From: Bisporella sp. PMI_857
Lineage: Eukaryota > Ascomycota > Leotiomycetes > Helotiales > Helotiaceae
Length of the DNA stretch: 64,000 nucleotides
Assembly: GCA_021307315.1 (NCBI GenBank)
Contig: JAJSPD010000119.1
Location: forward strand, 19,990-83,989
Reading direction: 5' to 3'
Of this stretch, positions 23,263 through 35,534 are shown in pieces. Numbering within the stretch: the first letter of the stretch is position 1; every line of letters starts with the position of its first letter. The position numbers were made by a program, and so were the translations under genes. The notes beneath the pieces are model-generated. The model was not told the origin of the DNA. It ran no database searches and worked only from the letters and a program-made list of their open reading frames with translations.

Positions 23263-23765
23263 CTCTATTCTTAGGAAATGTAGTTGAAATATGTATCGTA
23301 TCGCCCGACTGCAAGAAAACAATGAACGGCCTTTTAAGCTTAGGAATAGGCCCTTTTCAGATCCATACGTTCAATTCTGAGACTGTTACCAATCAGACAT
23401 TCCGACGAAAGCCGACGGCATTTGAACTCAAGGTCTGCTTTGCTACCCAAGGCTCTATCGTATTCGAGATAACGCAACCTGTATCAGGCCATTCGATTAT
23501 GACTGAGTTCTTTCGGAGACACGACGAAGGTATTCATCACATCGCTTTTGACTGTAATCGCATTGCACCTGCAGAGCGAAAAGCGGAGTTTGAAAGAAGA
23601 GGCTTTGGGTTAGTTCAGTCTGGCATTTAGCATGGGAAGAAAGGAACTTGCGAGTTTATGTTCTTCGATACCGAAGGAGCTATAGGAACTCGCTTTGAGT
23701 TGTATAACTTCTCTTCAGATTGGGAGGACCCAGAATCAACTGTTTGGTATCAAAGCCCTGCGTAA
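23263..23765 (+). pseudogene. Glyoxalase/VOC-superfamily pseudogene with TAG nonsense codon
   Basis: The frame through 23322-23630 resumes in the same frame to TAA 23763-23765. It encodes a vicinal-oxygen-chelate protein: NVVEICIVSPDCKKTMNGLL at the start, GIHHIAFDC in the centre (the second metal-binding region), and GTCEFMFFDTEGAIGTRFEL near the end. The single TAG at 23628-23630 lies before HGKKG, where a Trp codon is expected. TGG to TAG equals CCA to CTA on the other strand, a CpA-to-TpA change as made by RIP. Coding sequence continues upstream of ATG 23322, so a 5' exon is also missing or unresolved. Related fungal proteins of this length bind small acyl or aromatic substrates; the original activity cannot be told. 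Confidence 0.65.
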
Positions 23766-24034
23766 TTGGCATAGCGTTTTTTTGAATCGAGGTGGAATCT
23801 AAAGGTCTTGATACTTATTTAGGCTAGCTCGAGCCTTAATTCATATTTATTCATAACTGTTGAACACCCATCATTGTTTCCCCAACTATCAGAATGTTTG
23901 AAACACGCCTTCGCAAAGCTAACCTTATCGTAATGACATATTTGAATAGAATGCTATGCTACGCACATTGAAACACAGGAACTTCACATATAGCTCGTGC
24001 TGAAATTATGATTGCTAAAAATTCAATTCAGTGT

Positions 24035-27000
24035 CTAAATTAGAATACGGTCAGTTGGCTTCACTGCCCAAGTGTCGACAATAAATTCCAAACCTCCATC
24101 CAGCCGGGAAGACTCTGGATCCACATAAACTCGGAGGCCAATTCTCCCCTCGAGATTGAAAACACGCAGAATAACGTATACTTCTGGGGCTGCCATTTGC
24201 GGCTCTAGCTTCATCCTTCTCATCTACCATCATTAAATTAGTGATAATGTTGTGAAGATGCTAGTAGCGACATACCCGATTATACTGGGACCCGCTCATA
24301 TAGAATTGCTCGCTGCAATCTTTCGTGGTTGTCTTGACTTCAAGGTAGTATTTGGGGCGCGAATTCTCCCATGTCTCGCGGTCAAGATATCTCTTTTCTA
24401 TAAAAAGTTTGGTTAAGACACCGTCAATATCGTTGTACGTAATGTCAGCTGTCTCACGGCGAGTCAAAAATTCCAAATTTCGATAGCGATCGTGAACACG
24501 GACTTCGGTTCTGATCGTACTTTCCCAACTGATCTCAGAGAACCCGGGGAGGCTCAAGCCGAGAAGAAGTTCAAAAATCTACGTGTCAGTGAGTCAGTAT
24601 CTTTACGTAATCCTATAATTCAATATTTTACTCACAAGTAGTTCTCCAGCAGCACCAATGCGGCTTCGGTCTGAATAACGGTCGATGAAGACTGACTCGG
24701 ACACATCCGCGGCAGCACCTGTATCAACTGAACGACTGCCCTTTCTGGGTATTGTCATCCTTCCTGCACTGTCGATCACCCGTTGCAAAAGGGAAACGTA
24801 GCCTGAATCCTGGGTATTATCATTCATTAATGGATGTACGGTTTCTGATGGTCTCCGGGGGGGACGAAGCGAGCTAATCGACGTAGAACTTTGACCACCG
24901 AAGCTAAATCCACCCGTGAGGATAGTTGGCGAATGACCTGGCCTGTAAGGAGCTTCCGGGATCGCCCCTGAGGTAGAGACTGGTGTTGAAGGCTCGGATT
25001 CAGACGTTTCACTGTCAATACTTTCTTCTGAACTCTCATTTGCTGAGGCGTCCTCATCATCAGGCTGGGCATGTCTCTGATCGTATTCCGAGGCTCGTTC
25101 TATTCCATCTATCTCAGCAATGCCAGCGTCCTTGAGAATACCATCGACTGCAATTAAACTCCTACAGCCGATAATTCCGTTGAATAATGCTTCTGCACTT
25201 GGATCAGAAATTGCGAAGTATGTCATCAATCGTCTTGGAAGTTGCCGGAAAAAACACTCTTCTTGAGCATTCTCATCCCTGGGAACATAAAGCCGTAGCT
25301 TCTCATTTTTCTCATCAAGATGAAAGTTCGCGTGGTTATTTTCCACAGTAACTGTTTCACCATACTGAACGACGCTCACTGATTTATATATCCCGTCACT
25401 AACATAAATAGAGGCGTCGAGAAGGTTGTTATATAAAGACCTGTCCTTGTCTCGGCTTTTTTGGCTCTGATAATGAACACAACACCTAATAAAAGATAAA
25501 AGTAAGTAAATTTTAAAGTGCTTCTCTATTATCATATAAAAAACACTTCAGAGACTTACCGGAAGAGCGCGTATGCCTTCAGTCGAAAATTTCGTGTTAA
25601 GTTCGTGCTTATAACACCATCTTGTACTTTTGTTGTTTCCTCAACCAAAATTGAAAGGTGTAGTCTCTTTAAGCCTAGAGCAAGTAAGAGTGAACCGCAG
25701 GCACGGACTTCTGCAATCGAATAATCGAGAAGATTGATTTTACCAGCAAATGCAATGCCATACTCTGAACGGTCAACAATGGCAAAGTCCGCAGCCGAGT
25801 CTGCAAAAGAGATTTGTCCACTAGTCGTTCTTACCGAGAAAATCCTGGACCTCCGAAGGTCCTTAACATCATTCTCAGTAGGGTCCATAGAGCTTATGAG
25901 CATTATACTCTGCTTGATTGCCGAGGCCGATGGTGTAGGTAGAGTTCGTGCCAGCTGTTTCAAGGCTTGAACATGCATCTCGAGGCTTGGCTTTGGTACG
26001 TCTAACACCCTGCAAAAGAAGTCTTCCAGAGTCGAATAATGTGACTTTATAGCCACCTTCCCAGGAATTCGGATATGATCTCCAGCCCAGATACAGGACG
26101 AAAGAGGATGCCAGCTGTTCTCCGACGGCAAGTACACGAGCTCTAATTCTTCCATTATATTTCTGAGGCAAGAATCAATCACCATGTTCTAATGAGAACA
26201 GAACTTAGAAGCATCTTACCGTATTTTTGCCAAATTTGAATCGTGTTCAAATTCTCGCCAAAGACGTCGATAGATTTCAACCACTCTTTCTGTATCCTGA
26301 CGACCATCCTCTTCCAATATTTCTAGATCCACTATATAATGTCCCCAGGTTGCATCGCCTATTTTCAAGATGACACGAAATAGATGCTCGTAGTTTCCGA
26401 AATTTGAAACGCCATTTAGGCGGTGTCTGGATTCCAGCCATTCAGGCGCTGTCCAGACACAAGCCTTGGAGTTGACCCATTCTGCCTCTCGACTTGCAGT
26501 TGCAGGGATATATATATAGTCACCTTTCTCAAAATAATCGCTACTATAAGGTCAGAAGTACCCAGTATCAAATGAGCAAGAAACTTACCGAATATAAGAT
26601 GCATCGTCTGAGCTCGAGCATTTTTCTGCAATATCAGCGTAGGTTGCAAAGAGGGCATCCAAGCAGTCCGTAGTGCATCCGCGTCTATTCTCAATAGCAA
26701 TTCTCTTCAGTAGTCTAAGGTAGAAATGAAGCTCGTCACTCCCACTAAAAGGTTTAACGCCAAATCGTTCCAAAAAACGCCATTTATTCTCATCTTCATC
26801 AGTGAGCTCCTTAGGCATCGACAGGAATGCGAAGTCAGTTACTTTTCGGCTCCTGACGATCGATTTCAATCTCGGAAGAGGCAAGAATGTTGCTAGAAGC
26901 ACACAACCGGGGTGGTTTGCATCTATAGGCACCTTGCAATCCCGTAATTTACCTACTATAGTGGCCGTCATCTGGGGCTCGTAGAAAGACCAATAACGTT

Positions 27001-29487
27001 CCAATAGTCCAACCAGCTTTGCAGGTCTGTGTTGCATTACATAATTAAACTCATTAGAGACTTCCTGAGATTTTGGATTAAGGAGTTGCGGGTAGCTTTT
27101 GACACCAGCAAAAGCGCTTAACCACTGTTCCCACGACTTTCCATAACAATTCACCTCGACAGGAGCTCCCTTAAGGTATGCCGCATTGAGAAAGTGAACT
27201 TTAAGACCTGGAGCTTTGGTATTCTCTGTGAGAGATGGTTTAAAAAGTTTATGGGCTCCGTACTGCTCTTCCTCTTGCTGAAAGTAGATGTACTCCATGC
27301 TATCAGTACCATTGCAACTCACTGGGCGTCCTTCTTGGTCCCTGAGAAATATTATCTCCTTCGTGACTGGGTGATCTTCAGAAAGGCTGAAGTAAAGATA
27401 ATGGAGGTGGCATATACTATTTTCTAGTGATGGCCTCGGAGGACTCCAAACGCTGGTGAAAGGCCCAACGTATTTCAGCATAATCCGGGATATTATGTCA
27501 CTGCGATCGGCAGTTGTGACTCCTAATTCCAGAAAAAGGTTCCTTCTAGCAGTACTCAGAATGGCAGATGGTTGAACAAGATTAATTCCAAGATCTGGGG
27601 GGATTGGAACATTCACGGTATTAGGTAGGAATACCGCCGAAGTTGTTCCAGAGACCCATTTGTTATCTTGTAAGGGAATTAATTCCAGACTTTTTAAAGA
27701 CTTAACAACTCCTTTGGTAGCTTTTCTCATTGTGATTAAGAGCAAGTTTGCAGCTCGTGCGTGCCAATCTCCGTCTGTGGTGGTGGCCATCATCTTTGAG
27801 TCTGCTCTTCGAAGATCTGATTGAACCCTCTCAACTAGAAATGAGTAGCTCCTCCCTCTGACTCCAAGGGCCCTGAGAGTCTCAATGTCTCTGAACTCAT
27901 AAAATTTGGATAAATATTCTTGTTTATCCGAATCCTTAAACAAAGGCTCGCCGTACCTGTCTTTAAAGTCAGGTGGTACACGGTAAAGATGACCAGGCAA
28001 GCAGAGAGGAGCTCCGCTCCATGGCCGCAGACAAGGGGTGGCGCTCAAGAGAGAAAGTATTTTGGGTCGGAGGGTTCTCCAAAACTCATCGGAGATTGAG
28101 TCGCTGGGCAGGTAACGCATCCATTGGTATTGAAGAGAAAAATGGTCGCAAAATTTAAGTACTGCTTCTCGAAATGTTTCTGCTACATGGGAAAGCAGAC
28201 ATTCATTCCTCGCAGAGTGGAAGACGTCCTCACGACTCGCCTGGGTAATAAAGTCCGACTGAATTATAAACTATTTTGTATACACCATTAGAATAGATCA
28301 TCAAATAAATGATGTGGATGGAAGTCCAAAAAGCCAGAATTCTTATTAACATGTCGTCAAATGATAAAGTACATAAATCAAAATAATTTCAACATACCGT
28401 AAATCCAGCAAGGCGGAGAGGCAGAAAGGCAAATACATGCTGTTGCTCGATAAGGGCATCGCCTTCCTCGTCTATGGGAAACGCTAGGACGACGGTTGCT
28501 TGGTTGGTGTTTTTGCGAGTCTCATCAGGTGGTAAATTATCGACGTTTTTCCTCACCACAAAGAAATTTAGGGCCTTTTCATTTACCTCTCTATTGAATG
28601 TAGTGGTCTTGACAATAGTTTCCAGATATTCACCGACTTCGTCGCCAGAATGGCTGTATTTTATCCGGGTTGCGTGTCCATGTTCCGGATATATGTTAAT
28701 TTCCAGCACATCAAGCTTGACGAGGAAGAGCAATAAAGTGTGAGGAAGATTAAGCAAATCTTGAACTCGCTGTTCAAAGGTCGATGGGTTAAGAAGTGTT
28801 AAGGTAATCCTCGTACGTACGCCTTCTGGGAGGTCATTGTACTCCTCATCGATTGGAGTTACCATCCCAAGCCCATCGTCACCCCAACTCTCAATGTCTC
28901 CTTCTTCAAGTGGAGTCCCCGTTCCAAGTTCACCATCACGGGAGCCTCTTATATGTTCAAAGGAAAATGAAAATGGACCTGATTGAATGTGGACCTTTTT
29001 ACTAACTTTGAAGACAGACTTGAACCCAATGCCTTTCTCGCCAATATATCCCTGGGCAGTTTTTGTGCTCTCTCCCACACTGCAAATCGCCTTGACATCC
29101 TCTTCAACGAATCCATCTTCGTTAGAGTCGAGTACAATTCTGTCTGGGTAGATGCTGAAGCTGAGATAGAGGCTTTCCCCTGCCGCTTGTGCTTGATAAT
29201 ACTTGTTGTCTTCAGCATTTTGGATTAACTCATACACAAATCGTGTATCTTTAGAATATAGATTGGTTGCAAGTCTGCGAGAAGAAGTCAGCAAGAAACT
29301 CCTCCTAAAATCATCTCTCTATGAAAATGAAGATTTACGTTTTCGTCGCAGCGCCAAGTTTGCGACGGACATTTTTTAACGCTCTCAAAGTTGCAGGTGG
29401 AGATGCTGCCCGATCCTCAGGAGAGATCCACCCATTGTCTTCTCTTATCCTACTGACTATCTCACGAGCTTCTTGCCGGGAAATCAT
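24035..29487 (-). CDS. HSP90-like (GHKL) ATPase with C-terminal protein NO VEIN domain (DUF3883)
   Basis: Eight exons: 29487-29339, 29274-28398, 28258-26589, 26543-26220, 26162-25560, 25485-24636, 24578-24276 and 24223-24035. They sum to 4965 nt (1654 aa); the introns are 45-139 bp with good donors, and several branch points read CTGAC. The N-terminus carries the Bergerat ATP fold of sacsin/HSP90-like proteins: ELIQNAEDN with metal-binding Asn about residue 69, DSNEDGF, and GEKGIGFKSVF. A long alpha-beta middle (about residues 340-1450) has no named domain; an acidic, Ser/Pro-rich linker precedes the C-terminus. Residues about 1480-1654 form the NO VEIN/DUF3883 domain (IGAAGELL, then D1537, E1571-V-K1573 in YYLEVKTTT, then SGSQYNR). 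Plant NO VEIN is a nuclear protein; bacterial proteins pairing such ATPases with nuclease-like domains act in phage defence. All key motifs look intact, so the gene appears functional although it is flanked by pseudogenes. Confidence 0.9.
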
Positions 29488-32400
29488 GGTAAAACAGTCG
29501 AGTCCGAGTTCCACTTCAAGCTTCAATCATTTTCATTTCAAGTGTAATGAAATAAGAAACACTCCGGCTAGTGCTAGTGAGTGATTCCATGCTTTATACT
29601 TAAACAAACGAGAGATAATGGATACAAATGGTTTTCCTGGACGGATCAAGTGTTCCGACCATCAATTATCCCTGTCCCTGACGATATACGATGGGCGGTA
29701 CCGACAGGCTGGTTGAGCCGCCCCAGGGCGTCGCAAGCGGCAATGTGGCGGATGTCATTGGATGTATCACGCGAAGAATTGTTGCAGGAACAAAATAGGT
29801 ACCAATTCCGCTTTTGGAGGTCCCGCATCTGCATGTCGCTGAAGCAGGATCCAAAAGCTGACTTCACCTAGCTAAAATCACGGGCGACCAACCGTATACG
29901 GTACGTTAGCTGATCGTGGTAATACCCCCTAAGCTTACACAAGTCTGCAAAAGCAATTCGAATCTTTTCACAGCTTTCGATCTACCCACTTCCAAGCCAG
30001 TCCTAACCCTCATTTCATTCTGTATGCAGTATACTGTCCGTCCCTGCCTCTGTACTACTTTGCAGCTGGCTGACTGGACCTTGGTGCAAAATACAAGCCA
30101 GCAGGAAAGTGTGATACTCACAAGATTACCTAAAGGATGGCCAGTGCAACCGGCTTTTTTAAGTACGGATACTACACTAAATGGCTAGTTCGTTATTCTA
30201 GCGCTAAAAATAATTTGCAGCATGGCGAGATGAGGCAACAACAGCACCATTTCGCGTGGTGGCCATGGACTGCCTTTAACAGTGATAGCGATTAGCAGTG
30301 CGCATACAGTAATCTAACATGATCCGATCGCTCATACGCTTGCTAGTCAGAACGTCAGCCGAGCATTACGGGGGTAGGGCCAGATCAATATCCGACAGTC
30401 TGTTCATCAATCTTCGACAAATTCAGCTATGCCATCTTAACGATTAGTAATTATTGCGCGTTCAAGCCTAAGGAGAACTAGTCATCCCGTTCATAAGGTT
30501 GCATTCTCCCTTAGTGAAGAACACCGCGGCCGTAGAGACCTCCTAAAAGTGCGGCGCCGCCGTACGCCTTGTCTTCGATCATCATTCAAATGAAGATTTT
30601 ATCAATAACCTCGTCACTTGCTAAAATTTCCAGGCTTAAAGAATGTTCTAGTCAGCTTTTGTCATCTTGAAAGCAAATCGGAATGTCCAAGGTTAGCTAT
30701 TCATATTTCATTAACTCCTAATCATGCTCAGTGAATATGGTCTTAATATTAATGCTACACCAGCTAGCATAGCTTACCCCAAATCCGGAAGAGTAAGTAT
30801 GTTATTGTTGTATGGCATCTATCCTACATCTAACATTGCCTCGGGCTCCAAGAATGATAGGGCTACACCTTCCGACTTCTCTTGACTATTGATTTGCGAA
30901 TATAAATGCGCGAAATTTCACTTAACGGTATTGCTTATGAATAAAGAGCACCCAATCTAGCTTCGTTCTTTGGTACGCCATTGATTTCGAGCAGAAAAGC
31001 TCTCAGAGCGTGTTTACGTGTATGGGATACTTTCTTATAGGGCAAACATGTAAAGTCATTTGAAGCCTTGAAAGTTGTTAATAAGTTGATACTTGTAGCA
31101 CTAAACCTATTTCCATCCCTCCGGTCAGCGGTACCTATAGAATACCCTATAAACACTTTGAGGAAAGGGGAGTGCCGAGTCCTCTTGATGAGGGTGGATC
31201 CTGCTTTCTGAATCTTATCAAAATACACCTTAATAGGACTTAGCAACGCTATTCGGCAACCCTCTCCTCGAGTTAGCGGCTTGAGTTAAGCTTCTGGGCC
31301 GACCCTAGCCACCACCCAGCAAGAACTCAAAAAATACCCGCACCGCGTTCACATGAGAATACACAATATCATGGAATATCAACACATTTTGAGTAAGCAT
31401 CATGATAACGGAGCGGATAGCAGTCTGGATAGCGTCAACGCGGAGAATCAAAAGAAGGAAAAGCTATGATACAGCCGAAGGCACTGTCTCTTCGCTCGGT
31501 TTTGGGGATGCATCTGCTGCTTTGACTACTTCAACTATGGCGTTGGCTCCAGCTTGGGTGAGAGGTGCTGGGATAGATAAAACATTTACTATATCTCCCT
31601 TATTGCTTCACTGAAGTCCCACTGCGCCAAGGTATGCTCTCGAGAAAGTGGAACAGCAAGCGATTTCGCATTGTCGTTGGTAAGAGTTTGTGCTTTCGCT
31701 ATCCAGACATTGGGTTGAAAATGAACTAGACCTCTGACGTGTCTTGCATAGATCTAGAACCTCTTATCGTACCGTTGACGGTAATCTCGATGACATATTC
31801 AAAGGACGGTATGAAGGAGTGTGATATTCTCAGCTAGCTTGGTGAGCGACTTGACTTGGACAGAAGGGGCGATCTAGAATTGAAGAGTCAAGAGAGAAGT
31901 AGAAGGACAGGAGAAGCATCAAGTCTCCATATGGCAGGATCGCTCATCGACATAATCTAGTCGGGTCGGTTGCTTCACCGCATCGGGGTACAAATCCTTG
32001 GGTCAGGCTGGCCGGAGAAGTGACACGGAGAAGAGGTATTCCGTACAGAGGAGACACGACAAGACCTTGATGAATGAAGGGGCTATGGAACAGAAATTCA
32101 GAAATGGCTTGTGGTAAGGGACTGAGCCAAAAATTGCTTCTATCAGGCGCCTTTAATTCTCCTTGTATCTCAATCTCCCAGAAAACTACTAGGGAATTCT
32201 CCAGGGAAGACAGAAACCAAGAGAAGACGTAGGGAGTTTGGTTGAGGCGGCCTTACCTCTGAGGGTCTTCTTTCCAGAGACACCTTCGTACAGTGCTATA
32301 CTAACATAGATCGACTTGTTGCCAACCATGTCACCTTTGATGAAGTGACAGAGGACATGTGTATTTGATTTCCGGAGATAGCCTTGACGCTTTGACCTGC

Positions 32401-33021
32401 CAGGCAGTTTTCCTTCTCCATTGACGTCCACCAATCACCGAAGCAGTCTCTCCAGATTGCATCTGGTGGGATATAGAGTCTCTCTGAGATGTCCGTATCT
32501 TCGAGATCGCACCAGCCAGAGAAATCTCCCCCTGCCCGGGCTATAGGATGCAGATATGCGATCGATTAGCAGATAGATTCGCGAAGGCTGGAAGAACTCC
32601 GAAAGCACATACTCAAGTTACCATCAGCTGAACGACAGGAGGAGAGAATTCAGGGTGAAGAGGAAAGCAGACAAGGAGCTTATTGAAAGTAGCAGTGAGG
32701 ATATGGCTGTGGTGGGAACGAAAGAAACCAACTGAGAAGCAATTGGTTTGCAGCAAGGTAGCCAGGTTCTTACTCTCTACACAAGCCAATTTACTTTGTA
32801 CTATTTCTGATCTTGTGCGATGATACCCCCGCGTTGCTTTTCCAAAAAAAAAAAACATACATTTCAGAATATCAATGCCTCGCGGACCTCTCCCAGAACT
32901 GCTTCAGGTCGGTTTGAAGACCGAGGGAACCGTCATATTGAAGTAACAACTGATACATATGAAATCAACGAATGTGCTCTACTCATCCTACCTCCAACCG
33001 CAAACGCAAACCAACAGCCGT
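29488..33021. other. Long intergenic stretch, no convincing gene
   Basis: The region holds only short frames: 29581-29871 (+), 30935-31246 (-), 31402-31614 (+), 32189-32434 (-) and 32613-32858 (-). None shows a domain I recognise or a clear splice partner. The 103-codon frame at 30935-31246 and the 81-codon frame at 32189-32434 have protein-like composition and could be exons of decayed genes. No terminal repeats were found. Confidence 0.4.
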
Positions 33022-33642
33022 CTAATACATCCCCCCCTCGCACGGCCTCCCAAACCGATCGTCCTCAACCTCATTCAAACAATCCAAATAAACAATCCAC
33101 CCCTTCTCATGCCACTCCCTCATATCGAAGCCCTCCTGCCCAGGCTCAATAGACGTGGCATTCAAGCTAAACTGGCAATACCTCCCCATCTCATCCACCC
33201 CCCCTCTCTTCGGCGTCCAAGCCCTAACCATCTTCCCCTCAAGCTCCACATCCGACACCCCTCCCTGCCCCGTAATATTAAAACACCGCACCCCACATCT
33301 GCTGCAGAAATACCAATGAATATCGCCCTCAAAACACGTATAGTCCTTTAGGCCGTCTTCGCCGGTCTTGATGCCGCCTGTGGCGCCCTCGGAGCTGGTG
33401 GAGGTGATGGGCGAAAGCAGGTAGAAATCCTTCGACGAGTCGGCGAGGCGGATGTTGAAGAAGGAGGTCTTTTGGCAGGTGCTACAGTTGCATTTTCGGA
33501 TGCGGGTTGTGGTGGCGATGGTGGGGTCCGCGGTAATAGGGTTGGGCGGGAGTGTGATGTAGGCGATGTATTGGGTGAGGCCACAGTGGCAGGAGCCTTT
33601 GTAGGCACGGCGAGTTGGTGTTTCGGTGGCTTCTATGGCCAT
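33022..33642 (-). CDS. GFA/CENP-V domain protein (Mss4-like zinc fold)
   Basis: Intronless, 206 aa from ATG 33642. It carries the zinc-binding cysteine pattern of the glutathione-dependent formaldehyde-activating (GFA)/CENP-V family: SCHCG at C18/C20, KCNCSTCQK at C51/C53/C56 and FCSRCGVRCF at C113/C116. Members bind structural and catalytic zinc; some act in C1 or thiol adduct chemistry, but most fungal members have no known substrate. The length is normal. It is the first gene of the denser conserved block to its right. The family is firm; the reaction is not predicted. Confidence 0.88.
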   Translation of the reverse strand: MAIEATETPTRRAYKGSCHCGLTQYIAYITLPPNPITADPTIATTTRIRKCNCSTCQKTSFFNIRLADSSKDFYLLSPITSTSSEGATGGIKTGEDGLKDYTCFEGDIHWYFCSRCGVRCFNITGQGGVSDVELEGKMVRAWTPKRGGVDEMGRYCQFSLNATSIEPGQEGFDMREWHEKGWIVYLDCLNEVEDDRFGRPCEGGMY

Positions 33643-34496
33643 AGTTGGGTGCCGTGGTGGGGATAGAAAGGTATTGTCTAGGGGAATGGGGGTATACTAA
33701 CTGTTGTTGAAATAATTGATATTCGAGGTTGATGTTAGTTGTTTCGATAGAAGAGGATTCTCAATTGGACTTGCAGATTTTATCCTTTGTGATATAGAAC
33801 GAGAGAATGGTTCACCTATTATCAGTTACACAGATTGCATGACCTTCCTTATTTTGAACGCGCTGTATAATGTACGTGGCGTGTACTTTGAGCTGCTGAT
33901 AGGAACGCGTCTGGAAAAGTCGGCCTGTCAACTAGCCGTTCTTACTAGTATGCGTGTTCCCGTGATGTGAAGCGCATGCACTCTCCCAATCAGTTCAGAG
34001 ATCTGTGATGAAGACGAAGAGGGGTAAGAGGGGTACTATTGCTTATTTAGACAACGATAGAATGCTGCCCCGAACCTTCTGCTTATACCCTTCCATACCC
34101 CTAGCGACCCTCCTTATGTGCCGAAACCTAGAGCTGCGACCGAAATCCTTTTGTTACCACTTGGCACGTGATGTTCCCTGCACCGGACAGGTACGGTGAA
34201 TGGATTGGGCAATAGATTGCAGCGTACAATGAGGATTTGATGAAGCTTGTTTCCAAGCATCAATAATATGCAGCACGGAGGAAGCCAAGTGAGGTTGAGA
34301 CAAGCATTGACGTCAAGTTTTGAGGGTAGATCAAAATAGAAATATCAATACAACATATGCGGAAGTACATTAAAATAACGGTGGCTTTAAAATACACCCA
34401 GAAACCGTAATCCCAGTATGACCAGGTCCAACAATACAACTCCCTTCCTATGCCAGCTTGGGCGTAACCTTATCAAAAGTTCTCTGGGAACATATC
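33643..34496. other. Intergenic, no gene seen
   Basis: Short plus-strand frames at 33716-33970 and 34005-34199 have no recognisable features. Confidence 0.4.
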
Positions 34497-35534
34497 TTAC
34501 ATCAATCCAATCATAACATCACCCTTAACTCTCGCGTATAGATCAACCTCAACCTCCAAATCCAGTTCAATCTTAATTCTTACAGCGCTATCCTTCGGGT
34601 TGCTCGGCTGTGGCCGGTCCTTGATACGCGATTCCCGGATGGCGGCCGGTCGGTACCCCTCGCCGCGAGGGACGTACCACCCGGGCATACCCGGCTGCTG
34701 CCGCTGCTGCTGCTGCTGGACCTGTTGTTGCGGTTTATGCATGGGAGGGAGAGGCTGCTGTGGGTAGGGATTGCGAGAGAAATTCAGCTGAGGTTCTTTT
34801 CGTGGCTGAGACTGAACTCCCGCGTATGCATTGCCTTGGGCTCGGCCTTGAGCCTGGCCTTGAGCTTGAAGATGTCCTTGCTTCCGGGTTGCAAGTTGTC
34901 CTTGTCCTTGTGCTTGACCCTGTGTCTGGCCCTGGCCACGAGCTTGAAGCTGTCCTCCGCCTTGGCGTAGTTGGCCTTGACCTTGGGCTTGTCCTTGTGC
35001 CTGTCCCTGTGCTTGGCCCTGCCCGTAGCGGTTTTGACCTTGTATTTGACCTTGTATTTGACCCTGGGCCTGACCTTGACCTCCTACCTGTTGATGTTTT
35101 GGTGTCCGCTCCAGCTCCAGCTCTGCTTCAGATTGTTGTTTGCTCTCAAGTGGCTGTTCTTTCGACTGCACCTCTAGCTCGGTATCATCGTCCGTTTGAT
35201 AGCTTTCCTCTTCAGCAGGCTCTTCTACCTGGGTATCCAGAATTGGCTGATTATCGGCTTTGTTCTCTTTGGCTCCTGAAACTTTACTTTCACCCAGGTT
35301 GTTCTCGTTTCCAGCAGTGTACGGAGCCTCCGAGGTCTCGATCTCAGCGTCAGCCTCTCCTGCTTCCTCCTGGTCTACTTCCTCTTCCTCGGATTCAACG
35401 TCGGATTGAGGCATGGCCTCCTCTTTCGAAGCCTCTGCTTCCCTCTTCTTTGCCTGGCTCGTGCTGCGTAAATTCATGAGAAATTAAATCTTCAAAGTTG
35501 GGATATAAAGTTGTGCCACCTACTTGTTAGACAT
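34497..35534 (-). CDS. Acidic protein with Gln-Gly repeat tract and conserved C-terminal tail
   Basis: Preferred model: an 11-nt first exon, 35534-35524 (MSNN), a 60-bp intron (GTAGGT...CGCAG), and a second exon 35463-34497, total 325 aa. Starting instead at the in-frame ATG 35477 would give 326 aa. The N-terminal third is acidic (runs such as SEEEEVDQEEAGE). The middle is a degenerate Gln-Gly/Ala repeat (units QGQA, QGQI, QGQG) over about 85 residues, followed by a Pro/Gln-rich part. The last 30 residues are ordered and alternate charged and hydrophobic residues (RIKIELDLEVEVDLYAR), a beta-strand-like ending I associate with small fungal hypothetical proteins. Function unknown. Disordered and probably cytosolic or nuclear; there is no signal peptide or membrane segment. 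Confidence 0.65.
34833..35084 (-). repeat. Gln-Gly coding repeat tract
   Basis: This is an imperfect tandem repeat of about 12 bases (Gln-Gly-Gln-Ala/Ile/Gly) within the preceding gene. Because of the repeat, the opposite strand stays open for 239 codons (34760-35479); that frame is a shadow. Confidence 0.8.

Noticed and set aside
29275..29338. 34-bp intron with TTTTAG acceptor in the GHKL/NO VEIN gene
   Set aside because: It is too short for fungal splicing. The CAG 30 bases further on has a CTGAC branch point, preserves the frame and gives the family sequence.
34760..35479. 239-codon plus-strand frame opposite the Gln-Gly protein
   Set aside because: It is kept open by the 12-base repeat on the other strand. 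It is Leu/Pro/Val low-complexity with no domain, and the minus-strand protein has an ordered conserved tail.
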